This document shows, piece by piece, positions 35,593-47,819 of a stretch of 64,000 nt of DNA. The position numbers were made by a program, and so were the translations under genes. Source of the stretch: Sipunculus nudus (taxonomy: Eukaryota > Annelida > Sipuncula > Golfingiida > Sipunculidae); assembly GCA_026874595.1 (NCBI GenBank), contig CM049316.1, positions 61,015,676 to 61,079,675 of the forward strand, in the 5' to 3' direction. A model generated the notes under the pieces. It ran no database searches, was not told the DNA's origin, and worked only from the letters and a program-made list of their open reading frames with translations. Every line of letters starts with the position of its first letter. Position 1 is the stretch's first letter.

Positions 35593-37490
35593 CTTGTTAA
35601 ATAAAGACTACTTTTTCTCACATGGATGATTTCATGGATTTTTTTTAATATGGATATCTATGTGTGGATGAGATAATATCAACGTTTTATTTGATCCACG
35701 TAGGATGGCAGAACAAAAGTTGTGGTTACATCTGTCTTCCAACAAGGTCAGTCGACGACTTAAGATTGTCATAATTTCCATCATTTCCATACTGTAATGT
35801 GTTTGTTTCTTCATTCCCTGCCCCGATTATAAATCACTGATTTTAACAAATAATTACATTTTTTTCTCACTTCATTCCCAGAAGTTTTATTTTACCTAGT
35901 ATCATAGGTAATTGACCTTCCCGCCACAGCCAATATGTTCCACCCTTTTAACCTAATTATCATAATGAGCCCCCAAAACGTTCCTACACAGAAAGCCTTC
36001 CATCCCCAGTGTTGCTAGAGCTGTTTACAAGATAATAATGATGTCACAAAAGTCAATGACGTATAACGTTTCACCGACTGACGTCGTCAACTGGAATCGC
36101 TGTTTTCCATTGGTGAATATATCGCAGTCATTGTGAACTGTCTTGCCATATTTTGGATTATGTGTCTCATACGAATAACGTGCCAGGTAAGACATTCTTA
36201 TTCACTTGGTTGTCGGAGGAATGGCTCCTGCAACTTATGGCCTAGAACTTTTTATACTGTCTCCTTTGTAATAAAAAATATCCCGGAAAACATGCCGACA
36301 TAGGTACTAGTACAGACTACACATGTTCTCTTTGGAAGAGCTCTGCAAAATTATGCAAATTTTGTGTTGTCAGATGATTGACGGTTAACAATGCTAAAAG
36401 ACACCTGAATGGTTGCTCGTTAGTCTAATGCTTTATGTTTGTGCTTATTCATTGAATGAATTTGCAAATAAGGTCACATAGAGTTCATGGATAGGTCAAT
36501 TAGATACTCGAAATATCCAGCCACCAAACCTGCATTTAATCTATGCTAATTTCGGCAAAAGTTACGTCTAACCACCTCCAACAACTCTTATCTCAAGGAA
36601 AAGTTAGAAATTTTGTTTATTACATTTATGTTTAAAAAGACATGAGATTCTTAAAAATTTCTCTAAAATAATGGAACCAGACGCAGGTTTTCGTGAAAGT
36701 TAATCTAGTGAGGAGAACAAGTCTACGAACCGGGACTTGGACTGACATAAGCTGGTTACATGTCTATCATTGTTTATCCTTCAGACATAAAGGTCACGTG
36801 TATATAGATGTACAAACACAACGTGAGAGTCATTTGTCATGACCTCCCCTAAACACTTTTTCTAAAATCTGATCTTCGGTTCGAACCACTGTATGACTTA
36901 CGGTAATAACAACCTAGAACGCACCTGCGATATTATTGGTATTCATGTTTATAATAGAAAAACCAATATATATATATATTCGGATTTTGCATTTGTTTCT
37001 TGGTTATTAAAATCCTAAAAAAAACAGTTCATTATGTAAAAATCATTATTTGTCTAGAAAGCTTGCATTAAACTCTCTTCACAGATGTAATCAATGTATT
37101 CTAATATAAATGACACAGGCTCACATTCTAATTATTTTTCCCCAGGAGCATTAATTAGTAAGATCATTAAAAAAAAAACATTCCAAGTAAAACTCATTTG
37201 GACTGATCATGAAATCTTTTTTTAGGTCCATATGTGACCATGCACTGTACCAGGAATTTTTTTTATTGAAAAAAAATCTGAACTAACCTTACCACTCTGA
37301 ATGCATGCAATATTGAAGCTCAATTTTTTAATCTGCTTTTTCTGTAGGATCTTAAGGTATTGCAGCTGCTTAAATATATCAGCTAATCTCTGTATATCCA
37401 GATAAAAATAAATAACCTTTGTGGTTAAACCATCGGCTTTTACCTTAATCGCTGTACTACATATCTCTTCAAATGCAAAATAAACTTTAT
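35593..37490. other. Intronic stretch
   Basis: AT-rich, with a short (TA)n at about 36966. Nothing else identified. Confidence 0.35.
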
Positions 37491-37493
37491 ATC

Positions 37494-37850
37494 TGCAATC
37501 TAGGGAATGCAAGCCTCCGCGATACCCTATTGTGGGCTGATCCAAAAACCATGTTTACATTCACATCTTCGGCCCATATATCCAGGTGACTTGTACATAA
37601 GTGACTGTACATTTGTGATTATTCAGTGCTGATGTTCCTATATCCGTATCATATTTCAGATCCTCGCCAAAATCTAACCGATCCTTCAATGTCCCATTCT
37701 TTAAAATGCTCTGAAAATGTCAGGAGATTCCGTTCTTGATTGCGTGATTTATGTTGAACCAACACACGAACACGCCTGAACACACACACAAATAAACACA
37801 CGAACGGGGATGAGCGCTTCACCTCCTGCCGCAAGCAAATATACAGGAAA
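37494..37850 (+). repeat. Repeat family A, copy 7
   Basis: One of the longest copies, from TAGGGAATGCAAGCCTCCGC to a CA-rich run, AACGGGGATGAGCGCTTCAC and GCAAGCAAATA. Confidence 0.8.
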
Positions 37851-38409
37851 TTCTTCAAATATCGTGGCCAGAAAAAGGAGTAAACCGACGAAATACCCAT
37901 TCACCCAGCAGCTAGAACATCCGGCATTGCTATTCAGAATAAAGCCAAGTAAATACATATGGCCCTACACATTCAGATTAGGAGGGACCTACTGAACAAA
38001 TCTCTAGATTAAACGAAGTGTTGGGTGATTGCGTTCCGTCAAGGTTCAATATTTTTATTTTCACATGGACGCTGGGAGCACACTATCTTCGAGTGTGCAG
38101 GTCAAACTGATCAATCAGTCATATATGATTCACGGATGGCACTTGCTACGTTGCTCGTATTGCAATGTATCTCCATACAATGATACATTACGCTGTTTAA
38201 ACCTGTCCCTTTTTTCAGACGTATACGGAATCGTACATATTTGGTATACCGCCAATGGTGTCATTTTACGGTTTATGAGGAATTGCGAATATATCAAGGG
38301 AACTAACTGACAGTAGTTAAAGTGAAACGTTACATAAAAAAAGCATCCAAAATCAACCACTTGTGCTGACGTTTATATAAGGTACCAGATATCTGAAAGA
38401 TGGTGATTC

Positions 38410-38762
38410 TTTTTTTTTTTTTTGGTGGAGGTAACCGCCTCCATTTTTTTAAAAGCTTGCTTGAACTGCATTCCGGTTTCGGACTACGTGACAGGGGCGT
38501 ACACGCAATAATTCTGGCGTCAACCAGGCTCGGTGTATCACTCCTGTGGGTCCTCCGTGTGTGTCATCCCCATTGCTGGGTCATCACACCGAGGAACCCC
38601 CCAAACGTGCACTCGTTTGTGAGTGAAACACAACTGTTGGGCACGGCCTCCCCATTAAGCCTACAAAGCGCACACCCTGGGTAGGGACCGACCGTGAAAA
38701 ATCTCACCGCCATGATCTCCCGGCTATGTTACCTGTGCTCTACCCCTGAGCCACAGAAGCCG
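38410..38762 (-). mobile_element. tRNA-derived SINE family B, copy on minus strand
   Basis: Head at 38762 (GGCTTCTGTGGCTCAGGGGT), body with TTAATGGGGAGGCCG and GGGTTCCTCGGTGTGATGAC, and end GGAGGCGGTTACCTCCACC followed by poly-A (plus-strand poly-T at 38410-38423). Confidence 0.8.
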
Positions 38763-38936
38763 GTATTAATGTCTTCATCGCCAGTCTTATTGTGAACAAA
38801 GAGAAATGTAGTTTGGTATTCGACATCCATTTCAGTGTTCCAAGGATACCAACTTTAATACAGCAAAATCATAAGTATATATTTGTGTTCATTTATATAA
38901 TTCATCTGTGTGTGCAAGAGTGTGTGTATGTGTGTT

Positions 38937-39290
38937 ACTAGTTTCTGTAGATCAGGGGAACAACACAGGACTCAAACCCGGGAGAACGTGATTTCAAATA
39001 TCAGTCGAAGCGGTTAAATTTTCACGGTCCGTCCCCACCCAGGCCAAGCGGGGAGACTGTGTCCAACGGTCGAGTAAATTCACAAACCAGTGTTCTGACC
39101 CAGCAATCATCGGTTTTATGTCCATGCAATAGGGATAACACACCCAGGACCCGCATGAGTGGTACATCGGCATAATCGAGTATAAGCCCCCGTTACGTAG
39201 TCCGAAACTCTGCAGATGTACATAGGACATAGTAAAAAAAGAATTACGAATCGAGGCGGTTACCTCAACCAAAAAGAAAAGAAAAAAAGA
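38937..39290 (+). mobile_element. tRNA-derived SINE family B, copy on plus strand
   Basis: Diverged A-box region (TTTCTGTAGATCAGGGG), body with CACGGTCCGTCCCCACC and GTAGTCCGAAACTCTGCAG, and end GAGGCGGTTACCTCAACC plus an A-rich tail. It is head-to-head with the copy at 38410-38762. Confidence 0.75.
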
Positions 39291-40719
39291 ATAAATAGAA
39301 TGTTTGTTTTCTTTGCCAGCAGGCACATGACATGTCGAAATTTTTTAACTAGAAAGATAAGAAAAACCAAAGATATACATCGGCTGTTTGACCATAAATG
39401 CGATCTGAAAAAGTAGAATTTCCCGGAGCAGGAAGTTGGTAAGGAAGAAGACTTCCTTATTTTGGACAGATCCTCCCGGAATAAGATCTGTCGCACTGAT
39501 ATATCCATAGCAGATTGAAAAAAATGTCGGAGGAGCCTGTGCGGCCCTGTTTCTCAGCACAGTTATGCGTCAGAAATCGTATGAAATATGGTTATTAAGA
39601 ACACTCAAAGCAGGTATCATAAACATCGAAGTGAAAAAAGAATCAAAAGTGCATCTGAAGTGACCAATCGGATCAGAAAAACGTTCATCATAAAATGTGT
39701 ATATTTTTCATTTAATGAATTGTTGAATAAAAACTTAAAAATTTCATTTTTTAGAGTAGATAAAATCATGTTAGAGAAAAAAAACCGAAACAATATTTTT
39801 TTAGATATTATCATTTAGTTGAATATTATTCTATTAAAATTTTTACTGCATGGGGGCTTTAAATAGTGTACCATTTAAAATTTATTTAATGTTAAAAATC
39901 ATGTGAAAATGAGTAAAAAATGAAAAATATGCATACTATCAGAAAGATCACTATACCAGGTTTAAAAATAATGTATACTTTATAGGGTCTAATGTGAATA
40001 AAAACCACTTTTCGGATGAATTTAGATACAAGGGTTTCAAACAGTAATGACACCTTAAGTGAAGCGAAAATTATTGATCTAGGCACACAATGATCAACCA
40101 AGTGTAAACAGGTTAATTACTGATCTAGTTTTGCACCCCAAGAGCGAGGAGATATCTTGTTTTCTCTTGCGTCACCAAATTAAATGGAATTAACAAGGGA
40201 ATGGCGACTCATATTACCTTCTAAAAGGACTCTCCGGTCAGTAAACCTGTTTGCTTCACCCAACGTTCACCTTGTGCGTAACCAACCAATTACTTGGGTA
40301 ACCTGGTTTCGTTTAATTACCTCTGCCCCAATTACTCCTCAAAAGCTTCAGTAATCGGATTGACAGGTACTTAACAAACTTTTCGTTTTAACATCCCTTT
40401 ACATTCCCTGAAAAAAAGGAAACTGAATTTAATAATGTTTTCTTGTAAAAAAAGGTAATTGAAAGGGAACAGCTGAACCGTCTTTGCGGATAAAAGGAAA
40501 TATTTTCAAAACTTTGAACGCATTAATAAATTACCTAGTCTTCGATTACATAATAATGTAAATCCTTGCAACCCGTGAAAATAACGTCATCTTAATTTTT
40601 AAAGTGTTTTGAAGTGTTGTGGAAAGAGATTTGAGGTTGTCATTTTTATTGACCGATCACAGGAAAGCGAAAACTGCTGATCCTAACAGCATCGTGAAAA
40701 AAAATGTCATTTCATATAT
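39291..40719. other. Intronic stretch
   Basis: AT-rich. I see no coding signal and no repeat copy. Confidence 0.35.
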
Positions 40720-41136
40720 TGTTACGAGGACAAATTTTTGAGGGGAAAATCCTGAACCGATTCGGTATTCGAACCCAGGTCGGTGGCGTACAAGTCCGGC
40801 GTACCAACCGCTTCGCTAGAAAAGCAAGCTTCACTAGCAGTTCGGTCCGCTTTTATGTTACCCCGAAACATTCCCTCTCTTAAGAGCGTTCTGCTATCAG
40901 AACAAGACTAATTATCCCAGGGGTCACACTTTGGTGAGCTTATTCCCTGGACCACAAAGTTAACCGTCACATTAGACGAGCCCCCATTTTGTAACGAAGA
41001 CAAATTTTTTAGGGGAAAATCCTGGGCCGATCCGGGATTCGAACCCAGGTCGGTGGCATACAAGTCCGGCGTACCAACCCCTTCGCTAGAAAAGCAAGCT
41101 TGACTAGCGAGACAGTTCGGTCCGCTTTTATGTCAC
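40720..41136 (-). repeat. tRNA-like doublet, two direct copies 270 bp apart
   Basis: Copies at 40720-40862 and 40990-41136 share over 85% of positions by eye. Read on the minus strand each has an A-box-like TAGCGAAGCGGTTGG (40804-40818; TAGCGAAGGGGTTGG at 41074-41088), an ACTTGTACGCC or ACTTGTATGCC anticodon-loop-like stretch and a B-box-like GGGTTCGAATCC (about 40766-40776; 41035-41046). The stems look imperfect, so these are tRNA-derived repeats and not tRNA genes. The loop resembles tRNA-Thr(TGT). Confidence 0.65.
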
Positions 41137-41939
41137 TTTTATATATATATATATACAATGTCATGTAGCCTCCTGGCGACACAGTAAATAAAAAAATGGG
41201 ATAAGTCCAAACCCTTGTACTGTTTGCGCTGAGTCCTTACACATGAAGTGAAGAAAAATCCATATCATATATACATGCATTTCAGATATTTAACACACCA
41301 GATATGGACTTTAACCGAATTTAATCACTATCTCTGTCTGTTTCTACAGTGGTATCTTATAAATATAAAATCGACAGACTGATCGTTGATGTAAAAAAAA
41401 AATCTCTGAAATAACTCGATCCTCGATTTAATTTAATCACATGCATCGGATTCCTACGGGAACAAATTGCAGGGGTATATTACGATATTTGATGTTTATT
41501 AACTCCAGGCAATCTCTTGAAACTTTCATGAAATTAGACCGGTAAACTGGCAATTAAGCCGTTATTGAACATGATTTTCCCTGTTGTTACTCTAAGGATT
41601 CCCCATTTTATCTGCCTGTCTTATATGGTACTTCTTCATATAAAACCACAGAAGTAATTGAGTCATGAAACGCATATTTCTTATTTTAAAGTTAATTTAA
41701 AATTTAATTGTGCAGTGTTATCGAATCCCGCTCAGCGAAATCCATTGTGGTAAGAGTGTAATTGGACTGGCTGATAAAGGTTAAAAGATATCAACTTATT
41801 ACAGGAATAATACATTAGTAACTTTTTAAAATAATTTTATGTAAATTCAAAGTCAAATTATGACCCAAAATGCGTCCCATCTTAATTTCTCTTGAATCTG
41901 TAAACCGAAGGGCTTTCCCTTAAAGGGGCATATTCCAAT

Positions 41940-42057
41940 AGCTGAAGTCTATTAATAAGGAAAATCTAATGAAACATGTATAAAAATAGGCCAGAAAACG
42001 TCCATCCAAACGCACACAAACTATTCGTTTTGATCAAATCCATGTGTTTATAACATA
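41940..42057 (+). repeat. Repeat family C, copy 5, left part
   Basis: Matches the family start through TTCGTTTTGATCAAATCCAT and GTTTATAACA, then is interrupted by the TIR element at 42058. Confidence 0.65.
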
Positions 42058-43055
42058 CTGTGGTTGCCTTTATATCGGCGGGGCTGAATTTTCGCGGTTT
42101 TTGTTATTTTAAAAGTTTCACGGGGTTCCATTTTCGAGCTCTCATTAGTTTAGTAGTTTATTTTAATATCAAATATGAAACTATGAACTGTAATGACCAA
42201 ATTATTTCATAAACCGCGGATTTCACTGTTATCTAGGTCTACTAATTCTCTGTCCGGAACTCCGGATATCGCATGTTCGAACAGTCACGGACGGCTGAGC
42301 CGACACGTGCGGGGAGCATTGGCCCAGCTGGATGTAATTAGTTCAGGGCCAAAATAATTCTAAACAACTCTTTTCCCACTGTTCTGCGGCAATATGGCCC
42401 CATAATGAACTGTGACCTTTCAAATATATTTAAAATTCACGTTATCACTGGCCAATCAAACATCGTTTGGCGCGTCATGATTTCGGTAGTGACAGAATTA
42501 GTCCTTTATACAGTTACAAGGTGGCGCTTCCCTAGCGACTACGTTCACTACTTTAGTGGCAAATTTTATTCATTAACAATAACTAAATACGGCTTAATGT
42601 GAAAGAGTACCTTCTCCTCAATATTCTTCGGCACTGGATGTCATCTGGCTTAGCACACATACACGTAATTTTTAAATATTACTGCCCGGCGGGCAGGGTA
42701 TTACTTTCCAAGCTCCAATCATGTTCCGAGGGGCAGGATAACCTGCCAGGCGCGCCCAACCGGTCAGTGCATCCCTGCAAAGGGTCACGGTTTTTGCATC
42801 TAAGCCAACCGATATTATTTTAAGTGGACCCTGTTATTCTCCCTGAATCACGTTATTTATATGCACCAGGCTCGATAGACATCACTACGTAACTGAAGAT
42901 TAATTTCAACTGTCACCAACTATCGGCAGCTTCTGAAATTAAGATAATGGCCTGGTATATATGCATTAAAAACTGCGTGGTTTCAATTTTGCGGTCAGAG
43001 AGCGACCGTGAATATCGTGAATTTGAAACCACCGCAAATAAGTAGACAACCACAG
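42058..43055. mobile_element. 998-bp TIR element of family D nested in repeat C
   Basis: Left end CTGTGGTTGCC and right end GACAACCACAG are inverted repeats, continuing with TTCGCGG / CCGCAAA similarity. TA flanks both sides (42056-42057 and 43056-43057). Short frames inside (42405-42823) show no transposase motif. It splits one repeat-C copy into 41940-42057 and 43058-43345. Confidence 0.8.
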
Positions 43056-43057
43056 TA

Positions 43058-43345
43058 ATTCAAACACATTCAGTAAGGACGTCTGGCGGCCAGTCAGACG
43101 AACAAAAGTTGTCACCTTTCATTTTCTGCACATATGAAACAAACCACCGTCAGTCACGTGGTTTTGCTGTTTGTCTACAGGGGCGCATGCGCCGTGTTTA
43201 CAAACAATTTGTAGATAAGCAAGATCATACATCAATCGCAGAGGCATTATTATTAAAAGCTTTCCCAGAAGGAATCTCCTACAATTTACTTATGATAAAG
43301 CAGAGTAAGCCAGAAATCATATAAATTCTACAGATAAGGCATATA
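43058..43345 (+). repeat. Repeat family C, copy 5, right part
   Basis: Resumes at AATTCAAACACATTCAG and continues through ACAATTTGTAGATAAGCAAG to CTACAGATAAGGCATA. Confidence 0.75.
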
Positions 43346-43734
43346 ACCAATCAAAACCCATGGTTCATACCAATAAATCTATCAGCCATCATCAAAAGCA
43401 GATAGTGCCCGTAACAAATCAGACGCTTCAGAAATGAGAATGTGTGGTTCTCGACAAAACACAGGATGTAAACTCTTTCGTCTTCCTTGGTTGAGTAAAC
43501 CAAACTGACTAAATGATTTTCTTTTGAAGGGGAAAGGTCGTTTTTGTGAATTTGGGAAAACAGTTTCAAAAATTTTGAAATTGTGTTCAATAAAGATATT
43601 TTCATCTTTAATTAATCGCCAATAAATCATTATAAAATAGAAATGGGCCTCCCTTATGGATACATATGCCTCTGCAATGGGAGCACATGTTTAAAAACGC
43701 TATCCAAACACACAGGACATACTCTGAGGTGCTG

Positions 43735-44045
43735 AATGAGAGATGGGTTGGACCATTTGTGCATTCACTTACTGCAGGCACATATTCCCAGTTTCATTTG
43801 TGCATAAGTGACAGTTCATTTGTGAATATTCATTGATGACGCTCCAGAGAAGAACCTGGATGCACACGAAAATTGTAATCGGTTCTTCCTTGGCCCATTC
43901 TCGAAATGCCATGAAAATTTCATGAGATTCCGTTCATGTCTTGTTGTGAACGAACACACACACACACAAACAAACAAACAAACCCCCACGCAAACAAACA
44001 CACACGAAGAGAATGAACCAAAAGCCTCCAGGCGCGGGGGAATCA
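43735..44045 (+). repeat. Repeat family A, copy 8
   Basis: TTTGTGAATATTCATTGATG, TTTCATGAGATTCCGTTCAT, a CA run, then AAGCCTCCAGGCGCGGGGG. Confidence 0.75.
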
Positions 44046-45039
44046 GGCCGCCTTTTTTAAAAGTGATCAGCAGGGCCAGGTTTTATGTATCTGAAGGCTC
44101 TGGGACAGCAGACAGAGGGAGGTTCAAGTTCTAAAGCAACTCTTCATGAGGAAGAAACCCAGATGTCTTCCTTTGAATATTGCTGAAAACTGATAAATAT
44201 TTACAACTTATAACCTGTAAAATATTTCCAAAAATAACTGAATTAATGAAAACGTTCTGGGGGTTAGACAATCTATAGGTAAAACCCTCTGCTGTCTCCG
44301 CCGGTGATCTGATTCGATTGCCACCAAGATATAAGAGTGGATTGTATTGGACTGGCCAAAGCCCGGTGGTTCTCCCCGGTTTCTTCCGCCTCTGCTCTAG
44401 ACACTTTTGAAAGACAACACCCATTTCTCAATTAGTTACTATAATAGCAATTTGAACTATCCATGTAAAACGACTAAAGGTTAAAGTTCACAGACCTTTC
44501 AAAATGATGTAAAAAAATCTTGTATACCCTGTCAGTAGTCTTGAGCTAACTGAGGAAACTGATCGAATCGCCCCTCTTTATAGTAAAATGAAATGGAATG
44601 CATGGTATTTTTGGTAAAATATTAGAGAAAAAGAAAACCAGCAGTCAAAATATACTTTATGAAAAATAGCATTCTACAAAATGGTGCCATATTACATTAT
44701 GAGGTCAAGCTTATTCATATCAGGACCAGTTAACATATTAAACGATTTTTACATTACTAGTTATCTATATTCCAATGTTGGCATAAGTCGTTGTTGTAAC
44801 TAATCTATGGCTACGCCTTCAAAATGCCCGTTTTTTGGTCTAAAAAGTCGGGAATAATGCCAAATGTGCCTATGGGGGGTAGTCTTTAAATCCTAAGGAC
44901 TTTGACATTATTATGGAAATTTCCTGAAGGGTCTATCGCAACGCCATCTAGCAGAAACTACGCCAGTGTTTCGCACCAGTGAGCTCGGCCCATATGAAAC
45001 TCGTCCTGGACTTACCAGGCCGAAGCTCAGCTTATGTGT

Positions 45040-45440
45040 TAGTCAACCTTCCGCAAAATGTCGTTTTTACTCAAAACTAACCTCTTCTGTTGGGGCACTG
45101 TGGGACGGCCGGGACTATTTGTCTCAACTTTCAAACTTCAAAATCAAAATTTGTTATATTTTTATGGAAACACCTTCTGTTAACATTTCACATGCGCATG
45201 CTTATAAATTTTCTTAGTCCTTACCACAAAAACACCCGTGTTTAAGTAATTTGCCTGGAAAAAATTCTTATCAAACACACTTGAACGGACTACATTGTCC
45301 TACTACATTTATATATACCTACGCCGCTGGTGTATATTTAAATGCCCCGGTGGATTGTGGGTGTCAGATTTTGGCCCAAACAATCCCTAAACAGCAGAGT
45401 CTCACTTTTGTAAGTCCGAGTCTGCGAAGTGTGATGTGCC
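45040..45440 (+). repeat. Repeat family N, copy 2
   Basis: Same blocks as 24705-25100: GTGGGACGGCCGGGACTATT and AATCCCTAAACAGCAGAGTC. Confidence 0.7.
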
Positions 45441-46518
45441 AGTAAAAATTAATAAATCTTAACGGAAAAAACACCGAGAGCTGTTTTGAACCGTTATTTA
45501 AAAAAGGGAGGTTAAGTCCTCGCTGATCACTAGATTTTGGTAAGGGCGTGTAAACTACCGTCGCGTCCCCAGTCGCTTCACTTACCCTAGGCATCAATTC
45601 CTTTCATTTTTTCCCGTTCGTGAGGGAATACCCGCACGCGCCATGTGACCTTGTAATCCCCAATCTTCTCACGTTAGGCAAAGTTGAAACAAAAATAAAT
45701 TATTCACGAAGCTTTAGCGTACAGAAATGGCAACCTGGGTGTGTTTTGGTCTTGGCATAAATGTTCGAATGCAGTCTGTATCTTTCACTGTTTTCTTTTT
45801 TTACCGAGTTGCAAGGTGTAAATATAAAATTTCGATTAATTATCCGTTCGCCGGAAATGTATTTTTCGGTTTACACACAATATGTGACAAAGTACGAAAA
45901 ATTTCCTTGGATAATATTTATGAACTTGCTTAATGTTGCAGACAAGCATGGTCTATAAGAGGGGCTCTTTAATATATGATATGGGAGCAGAACAGGGTTT
46001 CAGTACAAGGTAATGGCGGGTGTCTTTTTCATAAGTAATATTCCATCAAGTCGTTTTCTCCCATAAACTGCTGAAAGCTATAATTTACATCACAAAACTG
46101 CTATCAACATATCAATTTGAAGAGATGTGAGATACTTAGAAAAAATGAACAGTCAGCCTAAAACACGAGTGTAATTAGGTATAATCGTCAACAAACTACA
46201 AAAAATAAAGAGGCGGCCTTTTATGTACATTTTGATATTCTATCGCCAAACTTCGGCCAATAACTGATATAATATTTATTTCCAATGACCAATCCGATAC
46301 CGATTTTAAACAGCACATTATCCTATACAACCTGCATCTAACGTTAAATCAGAGCCTGTACAGAAAGCATTAATTTACGCTGCCTCTGGACCATACCAAT
46401 CATTTTTTTTTTTTTTTCGTCTTTGAACCGTAAAACAGTTTGTGTGTGTAGTACACAGCAGAGTTAGATAACAGTCCCGTTGAAAAGGGTTAATTTGCAT
46501 CTATCTACTTTGGAAATA
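45441..46518. other. Intronic stretch
   Basis: Ordinary AT-rich sequence. No feature identified apart from short A and T runs. Confidence 0.35.
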
Positions 46519-46890
46519 CTGTGGTTAGCTTCATATTCGCGAGATTAAAATTTTCACTCTTTCACCGTTTCGCGAGGGGTCAATTTTCGCGATCTCACCA
46601 TAAAATAATCAACACGAAGCATATCCAATATTTTATGAATTAATTATATTACATTATATGAGCGTCAAAGTCGTAAAGTTTGTGGGGGGAACCAAAAGGG
46701 ACATCAAATGAATAGAAATGACACTGCATTATTGGCAGATAATGTGAAAGGTTTGACATCATTTATAACAGCAATCATTTTCCATTCGGCTTAGTTTCAG
46801 GGCTCCCATTCACGAGGGCTTTAATATAATTTCCGCCAAGAATTCTATATGGCGAATTTGAAACCATCGCGAATAAAAACGCATCCTCAG
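46519..46890. mobile_element. 372-bp TIR element of family D
   Basis: Left end CTGTGGTTAGCTTCATATTC and right end GAATAAAAACGCATCCTCAG form imperfect TIRs; TA flanks both sides (46517-46518 and 46891-46892). The interior has repeated TTCGCGA motifs. Confidence 0.7.
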
Positions 46891-47447
46891 TAACTAGAAA
46901 ATAGACTTGTCATTAAATGATGATTTGAAATGACGTATATACTCATAACAAAATACAACTTTGCCCACACTAAGTAGCTTTGCTAATTTACACAGATTAC
47001 ACTTATATGGATTGATTGCCTGCAAAATTTCTTGGCAATCAATATTTTGCTTTAGAAAATGGGGGCAGTGTAAATTCAGCTGCGTAGGAAGGTCATGGTT
47101 TCTCAAATAAAATCGCAGAAAATAATCGTGAAAATATTTATATTGTTCACAGCATATTGCAAAACCACGAGTATTAATACACCCACGACAGTAATCTGCC
47201 ACCTGGGACGTATCACCACATCAGAGTGGGTGTTCCTCCGCCCTAATGGTTCCGATCTTTTTTAACCCGGGAAGGCGTATAAAAAAAAAAAATAGCTATT
47301 ATCTTGAGAAAAGAAACACAACTATTCCTAATATCTAAGCGTTCCCAGATTGAGAAAGTTTACACAATCTAGCAGTGTTAGGGGTTTTGAGTCAGGTGAT
47401 CACTAGGAGATTTAAATTTGATTGCGGCCCGAATGAACAATCACAGT

Positions 47448-47536
47448 CAGGGGTGTCAATTTATCTTCAAAGGTGGGGTTGGGTATGGATGGGGGGCTGA
47501 CTCGCAGCCGTGGAGGTAATCAAAATAAGACAACTT

Positions 47537-47612
<76 letters not shown>

Positions 47613-47757
47613 AATATATATATGTTTCCAGTATAGCTTAATTCTTAACCATGTTTAGAAATATATTTTCTAGTAATCAGAGAAATATAATATATATTTC
47701 ATTGTTAATATATAAATGATATTATCTGAACAGCAAGGTTGGTGATCGCACTGACCA
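47448..47757 (+). mobile_element. Truncated copy H2 of the G/C-tract hAT-like element
   Basis: The left end CAGGGGTGTCAATTTATC and interior (AATCAAAATAAGACAA, TATGTTTCCAGTA) match 61883-62224. A (TA)n array at 47540-47625 has expanded inside it. The C tract and right TIR are gone, and it stops about 62 bp from the RGK exon's donor side. Confidence 0.6.
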
Positions 47758-47819
47758 AGCAGTTAAGTAAATAAATATTGATACAATTTTCGTCCCTTTG
47801 TTAATGATAATACGGTTAC

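Larger units (their letters stand above)
6559..47819 (-). other. Giant RGK intron (41,261 bp)
   Basis: Phase-0 intron with a GTAACC donor at its high-coordinate end and a TTTTCAG acceptor at 6559-6565. It holds most of the transposable elements in the window, listed separately. Its size is inferred from in-frame joining of the flanking exons and the expected continuity of the G domain; no transcript is available here. I found no convincing extra RGK exon within it. Confidence 0.75.

Noticed and set aside
40720-41136. Functional tRNA-Thr genes
   Set aside because: A and B boxes are present, but stems look imperfect and the two copies sit in a longer direct repeat, so a tRNA-derived repeat is likelier.
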